64,000 nucleotides of DNA from Flavobacteriales bacterium UBA5040 (GCA_002415135.1 DIBY01000021.1:1-64000); one strand, 5' to 3'; positions 34,698 through 43,262 are shown, counted from the stretch's first letter. The notes: generated by a model not told the origin, from the sequence alone. Made by a program: numbers and translations.

Positions 34698-36051
34698 TTT
34701 GTCACGCTAGAAGCGTCTCCACAGCAGGTAAGACATCAATCCCTCCAAAATGACAAGCGCGGATATAATAATTATTATCCATACAGTTTGTCACGCTGGA
34801 AGCGGCTCCAGATTCATACTAGGCAGAGATTCCTCCGGAATGACAAAGGTTGGATATAATAATTCCAATCCATACAGTTTGTCACGCTGCTATCGTCTCC
34901 ACATTAAGAAAGACAGAGATTCCTCCGGAATGACAAAAGACTGCTAAATTTTTGAAAAATAAACATTAATAGAAACCTTCTTAGTCCACAGTTTGTCACG
35001 CTGGAAGCGTCTCTCAGCAAAGATTTCTCTTAAATGATAAAAGAAGAAGACAAAATGGTGTCTATGAAACTTGTCATATCCTCGTAATGCATTAATTTAG
35101 TAGAAAACATAACCTATGATCGAATTTACAGAAGGGATTTATGATTTTTACGTATATATTTTAACCAATAAAAATAAGACCGTTTTATATACCGGCGTTA
35201 CCAATGATATAAGACGAAGGTTAAAGGAGCATCGACAAAAAAAGAATCCAAAAAGTTTTAGTGCTCGGTACAATGTCGAATTTTTAATTTACTACGAACA
35301 TTTTGGTTATATTCAACTTGCCATTGCAAGGGAAAAACAAATCAAAGATCTGCGAAGAGAATTAAAGTTAGATTTGATTAAAAATTTTAATCCTGAACTT
35401 CAGTTTTTGAATTTGCATTTTGAGATTTCTCCGGAATGACAAAGGTGGGACATAATAATTTCTATACATAAAATTTGTCACGCTTGAAGCGTCTCTTGTC
35501 CTAATTAACAAGAGATTCCCCCGGAATGACAAAAGCGGAAAAAATTACTAGTTATCCATACAGTTGGTCACGCTGGAAGCGTCTCCACAATAAGCCAGAC
35601 CCAGATTCCTCCGGAATGAAAAATGACCGCTGCAAAACCACAAGGTTTGTCACGCTGGAAGCGTCTCTTTCTCTAATTAAAAGATTCCTCCGGAATGACA
35701 AAGACGGGATATAATACTTCTTGTACATAAAGTTTGTCACGCTGGAAGCGTCTCCACAATAAGCCAGACACAGATTCTTCCGGAATGAAAAATGACCGCT
35801 GCAAAACCACAAGGTTTGTCACGCTGGAAGCGTCTCTTTCTCTAATTAAAAGATTCCTCCGGAATGACAAAGACGGGATATAATAATTCTTATACATAAA
35901 GTTTGTCACGCTGGAAGCGTCTGAACATAAAGCAAGACAGAGATTCCTCCGGAATGACAAAGACGGGATATAATAATTCTTGTACATAAAGTTTGTCACG
36001 CTGGAAGCGTCTCCACATAAAACAAGACAGAGATTCCTCCGGAATGACAAA
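34698..36051 (+). repeat. Array of eleven ~60-bp palindromic repeat units around a GIY-YIG gene
   Basis: Units lie at 34698-34756, 34787-34847, 34878-34937, 34992-35041 (decayed), 35474-35533, 35564-35624, 35646-35702, 35733-35795, 35815-35871, 35902-35961 and 35992-36051, all in one orientation. The consensus has termini TTTGTCA...TGACAAA. A left hairpin CGCTGGAAGCG is followed by TCT, a variable middle of 15-25 nt, and a right hairpin TTCCTCCGGAA preceded by AGA. Spacers are also similar (GACGGGATATAATAATTC...TACATAAAG), so late units recur at about 90 bp. Units 6-7 and 8-9 are a 169-bp tandem duplication. A lone right half (35421-35443) forms the end of the GIY-YIG gene. Translations of this region are repeat artefacts, not genes. 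The pattern is REP/MITE-like, not CRISPR. Confidence 0.9.
35116..35439 (+). CDS. Single-domain GIY-YIG nuclease embedded in repeat array
   Basis: A 107-residue GIY-YIG superfamily protein of the small stand-alone (UvrC N-domain/URI-like) kind. The motif pair is YVYIL...LYTGVTNDI, with the catalytic-type arginines in RRRLKEHR and the metal-binding glutamate probably in AIAREKQIK. The last codons (FEISPE and stop) are made by the right half of a repeat unit. The TGA stop at 35437-35439 is the first three bases of the repeat terminus TGACAAA. Four repeat units precede the gene and seven follow. The function of such proteins in Bacteroidetes is not established. Here a role in copying or moving the surrounding repeats is inferred from position only. 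Confidence 0.85.
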   Translation: MIEFTEGIYDFYVYILTNKNKTVLYTGVTNDIRRRLKEHRQKKNPKSFSARYNVEFLIYYEHFGYIQLAIAREKQIKDLRRELKLDLIKNFNPELQFLNLHFEISPE

Positions 36052-36079
36052 ATCCCTACAAATTAAATTGTAGGGATTT
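36050..36079 (-). terminator. Terminator at end of DUF2892 gene/efflux operon
   Basis: AAATCCCTACAA and TTGTAGGGATTT are a perfect 12-bp stem around ATTAAA. It lies 20 bp beyond the stop codon of the minus-strand DUF2892 gene and abuts the last repeat unit. Confidence 0.75.
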
Positions 36080-36100
36080 GTTATTTGTAAAATCTCCCGT

Positions 36101-36307
36101 TTAAACCCCACAAGAACCCCCTTCATTCGTATAGCCCAACTTTCCTAAAATCTTATCCAGCAAACACCAATTCGTCATCGAGGATTGCAGTAAATTAATT
36201 CCTACAAAGCTAGTCAGCCAGAGCCAATTTTGACTTACATAAACGGATAAAAGGATACTTGCCAAAATCATGGTTCCTGCAAATGCGTGTATTATTCTAT
36301 TTTTCAT
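36101..36307 (-). CDS. DUF2892 (YgaP-like transmembrane) protein
   Basis: A 68-residue membrane protein with two hydrophobic helices (about 6-24 and 30-46). It matches the DUF2892 pattern: MKNRIIHAFAGTMILAS, NWLWLTSFVGINLLQS, then a cysteine-containing WCLLDKILGKLG tail. In E. coli YgaP this membrane module is fused to a rhodanese domain. Here a stand-alone rhodanese is encoded 10 kb away at 45931-46242. The C-terminal GGSCGV adds a second cysteine. It is the last gene downstream of the RND efflux operon. Confidence 0.85.
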   Translation of the reverse strand: MKNRIIHAFAGTMILASILLSVYVSQNWLWLTSFVGINLLQSSMTNWCLLDKILGKLGYTNEGGSCGV

Positions 36308-36435
36308 ATCTCAATATTTATTTTTTTTAAGATGATATGCAATCGTCTACCTTCAAAAGGATGGTCTACTAAACGGTTGATGGCGATTTCATATTTTTTT
36401 TATTTTCATGTTTATTTTTATCAAATAAATTGAGG

Positions 36436-36519
36436 TTGTCATTCTGAATGTAGCCAAGCGAAATGAAGAATCTCTTATGTATAATTTTTTTTGAGATTCG
36501 TCCTTCGTCAGAATGACAA
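36436..36519. repeat. 84-bp palindromic element with 12-bp perfect terminal inverted repeats
   Basis: Termini are TTGTCATTCTGA and TCAGAATGACAA, with an inner pair GAATCTC/GAGATTC. The whole element can fold as one long interrupted hairpin. Its ends share TTGTCA/TGACAA with the array units at 34.7-36.0 kb. It lies between two genes of the efflux operon. Confidence 0.75.
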
Positions 36520-36528
36520 AAGAACTAT

Positions 36529-36834
36529 TTAAAATTGCTGCTCCAAAGCGACTAAAGCGATATGGACTTTCGAAAGAGTTTCCTGTTCTGCATTAAATTC
36601 CTCGATTTTTTTTAGGATCAAAGGTGTGTTTTCTTTCGGTACAAAAACCGTGAACAATAAAGAATCGGTTTCGGTGAAGGAAGAGGCAAACCAATTGGCT
36701 GAAAGATTCGTATTGCTGCAGTTTTTATAACCATTTACCGAATTGTAGGTAAAGGATTTTGCACCCGATTTTACCAAGATATTTTTGACTTCGCTTTCAA
36801 ATTCCTTGATCGCTGTGATGAGTAATAGTTTCAT
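36529..36834 (-). CDS. P-II-like / DUF3240-type small protein
   Basis: A 101-residue cytoplasmic protein with the alternating beta-alpha-beta pattern of P-II-like ferredoxin folds (MKLLLITAIKEFESEVKNIL at the start, SLLFTVFVPKENTPLILKKIEEF, and a final HIALVALEQQF strand). Small P-II-like or DUF3240 proteins often accompany RND efflux pumps. Here it follows the RND permease by 125 bp on the same strand. The family call is by fold pattern and context and is moderate. Confidence 0.65.
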   Translation of the reverse strand: MKLLLITAIKEFESEVKNILVKSGAKSFTYNSVNGYKNCSNTNLSANWFASSFTETDSLLFTVFVPKENTPLILKKIEEFNAEQETLSKVHIALVALEQQF

Positions 36835-36860
36835 AAGAAGTTATTTATTTTGATAATTAT

Positions 36861-36946
36861 TTGTCATTAGCTGCGCCGAATCTTCGATTTCCGGAGGAAT
36901 CTCAACGCATAGACGCTTCCAGCGTGACAAACTGCGGAATGACAAA
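36861..36946 (-). repeat. Inverted, composite repeat unit between RND permease and P-II-like gene
   Basis: Reading the minus strand, 36932-36889 repeats CAGTTTGTCACGCTGGAAGCG, TCT and GAGATTCCTCCGG from the array, in inverted orientation. It is nested within outer ends TTGTCAT (36861) and ATGACAAA (36939-36945). It is a dispersed copy 0.8 kb from the array. Confidence 0.75.
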
Positions 36947-36959
36947 TATTGTTTATTAG

Positions 36960-39900
36960 TTAATCCTGAAGTTCTTCTTCGATGATAATTGGTCCTTGTT
37001 CTACAGGTTCGTTGTGAAGCCATTTTTTCTTTTCAGACATATAATAAATCAATGGAATCACAACCAAAGTCAGTAGTGTAGAAACGATTGCTCCAAATAC
37101 CAATGAGATTGCCAATCCCTGAAAAATTGGGTCGAATAAAATCACGACTGCTCCAATTACAACCGCTCCGGTTGTTAATAAGATCGGGGTTGTTCTTACG
37201 GCTCCGGCTTCTATGATTGCTCGTTTTATGGGTGCTCCTTGTTTCAAACGAATTTCTATAAAGTCAATCAAAAGGATTGAGTTTCTTACCATGATTCCGG
37301 CTAAAGCAATCATTCCGATAAAGGAAGTTGCGGTAAAGAAAGCGCCTAACAACCAGTGTCCGAGTACAATTCCAACCAACGAAAGTGGAATAGGGATCAT
37401 CATCATAATTGGCGTTTTGAAATTTTGGAACCAACCCACGATCAACATATAAATAATCAGGATTACCACTAAAAATGCGACACCCAAATCCCGGAACACT
37501 TCCAGCGTAATTTGCCATTCTCCATCCCATTTCACCGTATAATCTGATTCATCTTTTGGTGCATTCATGTACAGTTCATTCAATTCATATCCTGCTGGAA
37601 GTTTAATGTTTTTCAATTTTTCATCCATTCCCAGAATCGCATACGCCGGACTTTCTAATCCTCCTGCCATATCTGCCAAAATATAAACCACGCGTTTTTG
37701 GTCTTTTCTGTAAATTGATTTTTCTAAAGTTTCGCGGCGAACTTTTACAATATCACTTACGGGAACCATTCCTGTCTGACCTTTAATTTTTAAATCAGTG
37801 AGGTCGGAAATGCTGGTTTTGTCACCGTCATTTAATTTCATTACGATATCGATAGCGTCATTTGATTTTGGGTCAAATAAGTTTCCGACCGAATGTTCTC
37901 CAATCAAATAAGTAAGATTTCCTATGATTTGTTGAGGTGCAACACCGTTCAGCATTGCCTTTTCTTTATCGGCTACGATTTTAAATTCAGTTTGTGGAGA
38001 TTCTACCATCCAGTCAACATCAACAACATCATCGGTATTGATGAGGATCTTCTGAACTTCATCTGCAATCCGAACTTGCTCTTCATAATTTGGACCATAA
38101 ACTTCAGCAACAATCGTTGATAAAACCGGTGGTCCAGGCGGAACTTCTACGATCTTCACATTCGCACCATACTTTTTCGCGATCTTGTGAATTTCCGGCC
38201 GAATTATTTTAGCCACGTCATGACTTTGATTATCCCGATCTTCTTTATGCAAAAGATTCACCTGAATATCCGCTGTATTACTGCTTCCACGCAGATCGTA
38301 ATGACGAACCAAACCATTAAAAGTAATCGGCGAAGCGGAACCTATATAAGATTGATAATTCACCACTTCCGGAACGGTTTTCAGATACTGTGCAATATCT
38401 TGAGTGACCGCCGCTGTTCTTTCGAGAGTCGTTCCATCAGGCAGATCGATGACCACCTGCACTTCATTTTTATTATCAAATGGAAGCATTTTCACCGCCA
38501 CCCATTTTGCTGCAAAAGCAAACATGGAGATCATTAGCAAAACTCCCGTAATACCGAGCATGGTCCATCTTTTTTTACCACTATCTAATAAAGGTTGTTC
38601 TACTTTTTTATAAATTTTATAGATGAAACCGGTTTCTAAACCTTGCTCTTCTTTATGTTCCTCGCTGTCTTTTACTTTTAATAAATGGAAACCTAAATAA
38701 GGCGTAATTGTTAAAGCAATAAAAAGAGAAAGTAACATCGCGATCGAAGCACCAATCGGCATCGGAGACATATAAGGTCCCATCATTCCGGATACAAATG
38801 CCATTGGTAAAATCGCTGCAATTACCGTAAATGTTGCTAAAATCGTTGGGTTTCCAACTTCATTTATAGCGAAAATAGCAGCTTGCTTGAAAGGCAATTT
38901 CTTCATGTGGAAATGCCGGTGCATATTCTCCGCGATAATAATACTGTCATCGACGACGATTCCCACGACGAAAACGAGGGCGAAAAGCGTGATCCTGTTG
39001 AGCGTGTAACCCAACATATAATAGGCGAAAAGCGTTAAGGCAAAGGTTAATGGAACCGAGAAGAACACGACTAATCCGCCTCTCCATCCCATCGCTAACA
39101 TGACCAAAAGAGTAACGGCAACAATTGCAATTCCTAAGTGCGACATTAATTCAGATACTTTGTGAGAAGCCGTTTCACCGTAATTTCGGGTCACTTCTAC
39201 ATGCACGTCATTTGGAATTAAAGTTTTCTTTAATGATTCCACCTGATCCAAAATTTCTTCTGAAATATGCATCGCATCGGCACCTTTAACTTTAGAAATG
39301 GAAAGCGTCACGGCAGGATATTCAGATAAAAAACTCTTGCCTTTTTCTGTGGCATTTCCGTAACCGAAGTTCACATAGTTCTTTGTGGAGGAAGGTCCGT
39401 CTTCAATTTTAGCTACTTGTTTTAAATAAACCGGCATATTTTGAGAAGTTCCGATCACCAGGTTTCCAACATCTTCAGCTGAGTTTAAAAACTCTCCTGT
39501 TGTGACCAAATATTCCTGATCGTTGCTTGTAAAACTTCCAGATTGGGAACTTCCGTTATTGGCTTGAATCATTTGCATAATTCCCAGCGCATCCACATTG
39601 GATTCCGACATTTTATCTTTGTCTACAATAATCTGCAACTGTCGGCTTCTTCCGCCAATCACGTTGGTTAGGGAAACATCTTTAATTTTTTTGACTTCAG
39701 AAGCGAGTTCTTCGGTCATTTGTCTTAACTGAAAATCGCTGTATTTCTCGCTCCAAAGCGTCAGTCCCAACATTGGAACATCGTCAATCGAACGGGTTTT
39801 AATCAAGGGTTCATAAACTCCTTTTGGAAAGATGTTTTTGTTTTTCATCATCTCATCGTACAGTTTCACGTAAGAACGTTCGGTATCTTCGCCCACGTAA

Positions 39901-40199
39901 AACTGAACGATGATCATCGCTTTTCCGTTCATTGCCATACTGTGAACGTGCTCTACGCCTTTGATGTTAGAAATGATTTTTTCTAAAGGTTTCACCACAC
40001 GATTTTCTACTTCCGTCGGAGTTGCTCCCGGATAACCAACCATTACGTCGGCCATTGGTACAATAATTTGCGGTTCCTCTTCTCTCGGTATTAACGTGGA
40101 ACTGTACATCCCAATCGCCATCAACGCCACCATCAACAGAATCGATAGTTTTGAATTGATGAAGACTTCGGCAATGCGTCCTGATATTCCTTGTTGCAT
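36960..40199 (-). CDS. RND-family efflux transporter permease subunit
   Basis: A 1079-residue inner-membrane proton-driven pump of the AcrB/MexB superfamily. Twelve transmembrane helices are expected, one at about 17-35, then a cluster at 350-560 and another at 890-1060. The proton-relay motif in helix 4 reads VVGIVVDDSIIIAEN, with the adjacent aspartates. Large periplasmic loops contain the usual GxTxxxIxxxV-type porter repeats. The start MQQGISGRIAEVFINSK is standard. It is third in the operon outer-membrane factor, adaptor, permease. The substrate (drug or metal) is not predictable. Unlike CusA/CzcA-type heavy-metal pumps, no methionine or histidine cluster is evident. Confidence 0.93.
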   Translation of the reverse strand: MQQGISGRIAEVFINSKLSILLMVALMAIGMYSSTLIPREEEPQIIVPMADVMVGYPGATPTEVENRVVKPLEKIISNIKGVEHVHSMAMNGKAMIIVQFYVGEDTERSYVKLYDEMMKNKNIFPKGVYEPLIKTRSIDDVPMLGLTLWSEKYSDFQLRQMTEELASEVKKIKDVSLTNVIGGRSRQLQIIVDKDKMSESNVDALGIMQMIQANNGSSQSGSFTSNDQEYLVTTGEFLNSAEDVGNLVIGTSQNMPVYLKQVAKIEDGPSSTKNYVNFGYGNATEKGKSFLSEYPAVTLSISKVKGADAMHISEEILDQVESLKKTLIPNDVHVEVTRNYGETASHKVSELMSHLGIAIVAVTLLVMLAMGWRGGLVVFFSVPLTFALTLFAYYMLGYTLNRITLFALVFVVGIVVDDSIIIAENMHRHFHMKKLPFKQAAIFAINEVGNPTILATFTVIAAILPMAFVSGMMGPYMSPMPIGASIAMLLSLFIALTITPYLGFHLLKVKDSEEHKEEQGLETGFIYKIYKKVEQPLLDSGKKRWTMLGITGVLLMISMFAFAAKWVAVKMLPFDNKNEVQVVIDLPDGTTLERTAAVTQDIAQYLKTVPEVVNYQSYIGSASPITFNGLVRHYDLRGSSNTADIQVNLLHKEDRDNQSHDVAKIIRPEIHKIAKKYGANVKIVEVPPGPPVLSTIVAEVYGPNYEEQVRIADEVQKILINTDDVVDVDWMVESPQTEFKIVADKEKAMLNGVAPQQIIGNLTYLIGEHSVGNLFDPKSNDAIDIVMKLNDGDKTSISDLTDLKIKGQTGMVPVSDIVKVRRETLEKSIYRKDQKRVVYILADMAGGLESPAYAILGMDEKLKNIKLPAGYELNELYMNAPKDESDYTVKWDGEWQITLEVFRDLGVAFLVVILIIYMLIVGWFQNFKTPIMMMIPIPLSLVGIVLGHWLLGAFFTATSFIGMIALAGIMVRNSILLIDFIEIRLKQGAPIKRAIIEAGAVRTTPILLTTGAVVIGAVVILFDPIFQGLAISLVFGAIVSTLLTLVVIPLIYYMSEKKKWLHNEPVEQGPIIIEEELQD

Positions 40200-40242
40200 A
40201 ATATTCTTTTTTTACTCCTACTTTGGGGAGGTTGGGATGGGA

Positions 40243-41319
40243 TTATTGTTTTACTTTTGCTCCATTATAGAGTTTTCCTTGCGCCACAACGATATACGGT
40301 TCTTTGGCATTCAGTCCGGATAAAATCTCCACTTGATCGCCAAAATCTTTCCCTGTTTTTACCCAGCGAAGAATGGCAGTGTTGTTTGAACTTACGGTGT
40401 AAACTCCTGTTAGTTGCCCTTTTTCTACCAAGGCAGATTTGGGAATCATCACGCCTTCCTGAAAATCCTGATTTACTATTCCAGTGTTTTTGAAAGGAAA
40501 CTGAACATTCACAAACATTCCAGATAACAAATTGGCACTGTTGGAAACATTTATTTTGACCATATATTGACCACCCGTGTTTGCGGAAGATCGGCTGATT
40601 TCTGCAACCGTTCCAGCCACTTCTTGGTTCGTAGATTTCAAAGTGATTTTTACCGCCATTCCTTGTTTAATTAAAGTAATGTTCTGCTCAGAAACCAAAA
40701 CCTGCGCTTGCAAAGCCGACGGAGATTCGATGGTCAACAAAGGCATTCCCGGACTTGCCATATCGCCTTGTTCAGCGTATTTCTCGGTTATCACTCCGGA
40801 AATTGGCGCGGTAATATTTGTATATCGATATTGGGAATTCACTTCGCTTTTCATCGCTTGAGCGGCTTGCAACCCTGCTTGAGCCATTTCGTAACGCGCT
40901 CTCATATCATCGAGTTCTTTTTGAGACGCACTTTGATTTTTATATAAATTGGAGAAACGGTCGTAATCTTTTTTCGCACTATTATAACTTGCCTGTGCTT
41001 GAGAAATTTGCGCATTGGCTTGTCCACCTTTTGCCTGAATATCAGTGGAATTGATACTCACTAATAATTGTCCGGCACGAACATTTTGTCCAACTTCGGC
41101 TTTCATTCCGGTGATGTAGCCCATCATTCTGGTGCTGACATTTACTGAATTTTTCGCCACTAATTTTCCACTTGCAGAAGCGTACGCTCCTTCAGAATTA
41201 TTGGCGGATTGATTCACCGTTACTTGAATTGGCGTCTGCTGGAGTGTTGCCTCTTTTTGGTCTGCCGAGCAACTCATGGTTAATCCTAAAAGCAGGACGG
41301 AGTAAATTAATATTTTCAT
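40243..41319 (-). CDS. Efflux RND transporter periplasmic adaptor subunit (membrane fusion protein)
   Basis: A 358-residue lipoprotein (signal MKILIYSVLLLGLTMSC) of the HlyD/AcrA family. The barrel-sandwich lipoyl half-motifs flank a coiled-coil hairpin at about 85-165 (GQANAQISQAQASYNSAKKDYDRF, SQKELDDMRARYEMAQAGL). The second lipoyl half is TNITAPISGVITEKYAEQGD, followed by a beta-barrel domain (about 195-285). It joins the permease to the outer-membrane channel. It lies 43 bp before the permease gene. Confidence 0.93.
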   Translation of the reverse strand: MKILIYSVLLLGLTMSCSADQKEATLQQTPIQVTVNQSANNSEGAYASASGKLVAKNSVNVSTRMMGYITGMKAEVGQNVRAGQLLVSINSTDIQAKGGQANAQISQAQASYNSAKKDYDRFSNLYKNQSASQKELDDMRARYEMAQAGLQAAQAMKSEVNSQYRYTNITAPISGVITEKYAEQGDMASPGMPLLTIESPSALQAQVLVSEQNITLIKQGMAVKITLKSTNQEVAGTVAEISRSSANTGGQYMVKINVSNSANLLSGMFVNVQFPFKNTGIVNQDFQEGVMIPKSALVEKGQLTGVYTVSSNNTAILRWVKTGKDFGDQVEILSGLNAKEPYIVVAQGKLYNGAKVKQ

Positions 41320-41330
41320 TGTATTTATTT

Positions 41331-41420
41331 TAGAAATTAGAGGTTAGAAATTAGAGGTTAGATTTTAGAAGTTAGAGGCTAGAGTATTGTCTAATTTCTA
41401 ATTTCTCATGTCTAACTTCT
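41331..41420. repeat. TAGANNT heptad repeats with inverted copy, between tolC-like and adaptor genes
   Basis: From 41331 to 41384, 7.7 tandem heptamers read TAGAAAT, TAGAGGT, TAGAAAT, TAGAGGT, TAGATTT, TAGAAGT, TAGAGGC, TAGAG. From about 41390 to 41420 roughly four and a half heptamers of the same kind run in the opposite orientation, so the spacer can fold into a hairpin. The inverted part overlaps the TAG stop codon of the outer-membrane factor gene. Confidence 0.8.
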
Positions 41421-42714
41421 ACTTCAAAAATTTAAAGTATTCCAGCGCCGAATTATATTCGAAGATCGCTTGCTGATGTTCCAGTTCTTTCTGCGACATT
41501 TGAGTTTCTGCGGAAAGTAGATCAGATGATTTTTCTAAACCTTGATCATATCTGTTTTTACGGATTCGGTAGGCTTCTGCACTTTGTTCCCAGGATAATT
41601 TGGTCAAAGAAACTTTGTTATCAGCATCTAAAACCTGTCGGTAAGACTTATTCAATTCTAACTGATTTTGCTTTTGATATTGCTGAATTTCAGTCTGTGC
41701 TTTAGAGAGATCTGCTTTGTAGAGTTCCTTTTCACTTTTCGCTTTATAACCATCGAATACATTCCAGGATAATTGAAGTCCCAGTAAATAACCGTTACCA
41801 TTGAATTTGTATACTTTGTTATCATTGAATTCAAAACTTCCAAAGGCATTTAATTTTGGTAAAAATTTCGCATCAGCTGATTTCATCATATAATCGTAAG
41901 CTTCCAAAGATTTTTCGTAAGCTTGCAGATCTTTTCTGTTTTCATTGAGTTTTGGATTTTGCTCCAGGATATTTTCCTGATAAGAAAATTCATCCATTGG
42001 TTGGAACACTTTATTTTCCGAATCTTCATTCAATAAAAAATAGAGATAATCTGAAGCATTTCTCACATTCGATTTCGCATATTGAATTTGACTTTCAATT
42101 TCCGAAACTCTTACCGCCATATACAAAACTTCTGATTTTTGAATCATGCCGTTTTTGTAATAATTGTCGATCACTTTTTTATTAGCCAACGTGGTGGTTT
42201 TTGCGTGCTCTAAAACTTTTACAACCTTATAAGCCATTTGCAATTGCAGATAGGCTTTGTTCAAATCAAACTGAAGATATTCTTTGGTACGTTCTGCTTT
42301 TATTTTCAAAACATCCACTTTTACTTCGCCAGCTTTTTTCTGATAAATCGCATCTTTATTAAAGATCGGTTGCTGGACTTCTAATTTCGTCGCGAAATTG
42401 AAAATGTTCTCAGGATTATTGAGTTGTGCTGGATCGAAATCCATCATCGTAATTCTTGATTGGTTGAGTTTTGAACCAAATGCCATCAAGGGACTATTCG
42501 TCGCAGTTCCAGTGTAGGAAGCAGTTACGTTGGGTAAATACATCGCTCGAGTTTGTAGCAAACTGGCTTGAGCAGAATTCACTTCATCATTCGCTAATCT
42601 CACGCCTAGATTTTGACCTTCAATTCTTGTTTCCAGATCTCTTTTAGAAATTTGAATGGTATCCTGAGCGAAAAATTGTGTGGATATCAATAGTAGAAAT
42701 AATACTTTCTTCAT
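41419..42714 (-). CDS. TolC-family outer-membrane efflux protein
   Basis: A 431-residue outer-membrane factor with signal peptide MKKVLFLLLISTQFFAQ. Long helical segments occur in two repeats (about 25-230 and 240-430). Typical TolC-type phrases are ASLLQTRAMYLPNVTASYT, LQFDLNKAYLQLQMAYKVV, GLQLSWNVFDGYKAKSEKEL, and EQSAEAYRIRKNRYDQGLEKSSDLLSAE. It is the first gene of the efflux operon, so the operon promoter lies upstream of it, where a -7 box and a Crp/Fnr-type site are found. Confidence 0.92.
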   Translation of the reverse strand: MKKVLFLLLISTQFFAQDTIQISKRDLETRIEGQNLGVRLANDEVNSAQASLLQTRAMYLPNVTASYTGTATNSPLMAFGSKLNQSRITMMDFDPAQLNNPENIFNFATKLEVQQPIFNKDAIYQKKAGEVKVDVLKIKAERTKEYLQFDLNKAYLQLQMAYKVVKVLEHAKTTTLANKKVIDNYYKNGMIQKSEVLYMAVRVSEIESQIQYAKSNVRNASDYLYFLLNEDSENKVFQPMDEFSYQENILEQNPKLNENRKDLQAYEKSLEAYDYMMKSADAKFLPKLNAFGSFEFNDNKVYKFNGNGYLLGLQLSWNVFDGYKAKSEKELYKADLSKAQTEIQQYQKQNQLELNKSYRQVLDADNKVSLTKLSWEQSAEAYRIRKNRYDQGLEKSSDLLSAETQMSQKELEHQQAIFEYNSALEYFKFLK

Positions 42715-42732
42715 GTGTTATTAATTTGATGA

Positions 42733-42740
42733 CAAAAGTA
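42733..42740 (-). promoter_or_regulatory. TAnnTTTG -7 box of RND efflux operon
   Basis: Minus-strand TACTTTTG, 18 bp before the ATG of the outer-membrane factor. It starts 29.5 bp from the centre of the Crp/Fnr-type site at 42762-42777. There is no -33 TTG. Confidence 0.6.
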
Positions 42741-42761
42741 TTGCAGTAAAAAATCCTACAC

Positions 42762-42777
42762 AGTGACAAAGGTTACA
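42762..42777. promoter_or_regulatory. Crp/Fnr-type operator upstream of RND efflux operon
   Basis: A-GTGAC-AAAG-GTTAC-A, one mismatch from a perfect GTGAC-N4-GTCAC dyad. It is centred at 42769.5. Confidence 0.65.
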
Positions 42778-42912
42778 TAGAATGATGCAGTGAAAATAAC
42801 GGGAAAAACTAAAATCGTAATCTGGTTTTTAATAATAATATCTCACAAAGAATAATAATAAATTTTAATGGAAGTAAAAGCACTATTTTTACATTCAATA
42901 ACAAAAAACAAA

Positions 42913-43260
42913 ATGATGACAACTCTTGTACTTGTAGCACAAATTATCGTAGCAGCCTCCGTTTTCTACGTTTGGATTTTCAGATATGACGTGATCATAA
43001 AAGAATTTAAACAATTCGGTCTTAGTGATTTAACCAGAACTTTTGTAGGAGCAGCAAAGATTTCCGTCGCAACTTTATTAGTCGCCGGAATTTGGTTTCC
43101 TGCCTTAGTTGCCATTCCCGCAATTCTAATGGGATTATTTATGGCAGCCGCACAATTTTTTCATTTCAAAATTAAAAATCCTTTCATTAAACATTTGCCG
43201 TCACTCGTATTACTGATTCTGTGCATCTTCATCGCATTAGCTGCTATGAATATTATTTAA
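42913..43260 (+). CDS. DoxX-like small membrane protein (1)
   Basis: A 115-residue four-helix membrane protein. The arrangement (LVLVAQIIVAASVFYVWIF, VGAAKISVATLLVAGIWFP, ALVAIPAILMGLFMAAAQFFHF, LVLLILCIFIALAAM) resembles DoxX/DoxD-like proteins with the FxxxKI motif after helix 1. The start is placed at ATG 42913, since the in-frame ATG at 42868 adds 15 polar residues. It precedes a second protein of the same type by 2 bp and is divergent from the efflux operon. The function is unknown. Confidence 0.7.
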   Translation: MMTTLVLVAQIIVAASVFYVWIFRYDVIIKEFKQFGLSDLTRTFVGAAKISVATLLVAGIWFPALVAIPAILMGLFMAAAQFFHFKIKNPFIKHLPSLVLLILCIFIALAAMNII

Positions 43261-43262
43261 AT

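Noticed and set aside
34698..36051. CRISPR array
   Set aside because: Units are about 60 bp with internal variable middles and similar spacers, and no cas genes are nearby. Identical spacers are the opposite of CRISPR behaviour.
34698..36051. Integron attC array
   Set aside because: The termini are TTTGTCA/TGACAAA, not RYYYAAC/GTTRRRY. There is no integrase, and only one gene lies among eleven units.
35526..36126. Several open frames across the repeat array, including minus-strand frames encoding tandem SFRRNLCL...DASSVTNFMYKNYYIPS-like repeats
   Set aside because: They are translations of the palindromic units in register with the about 90-bp period. They have no start context and no protein-like composition beyond the repeat.
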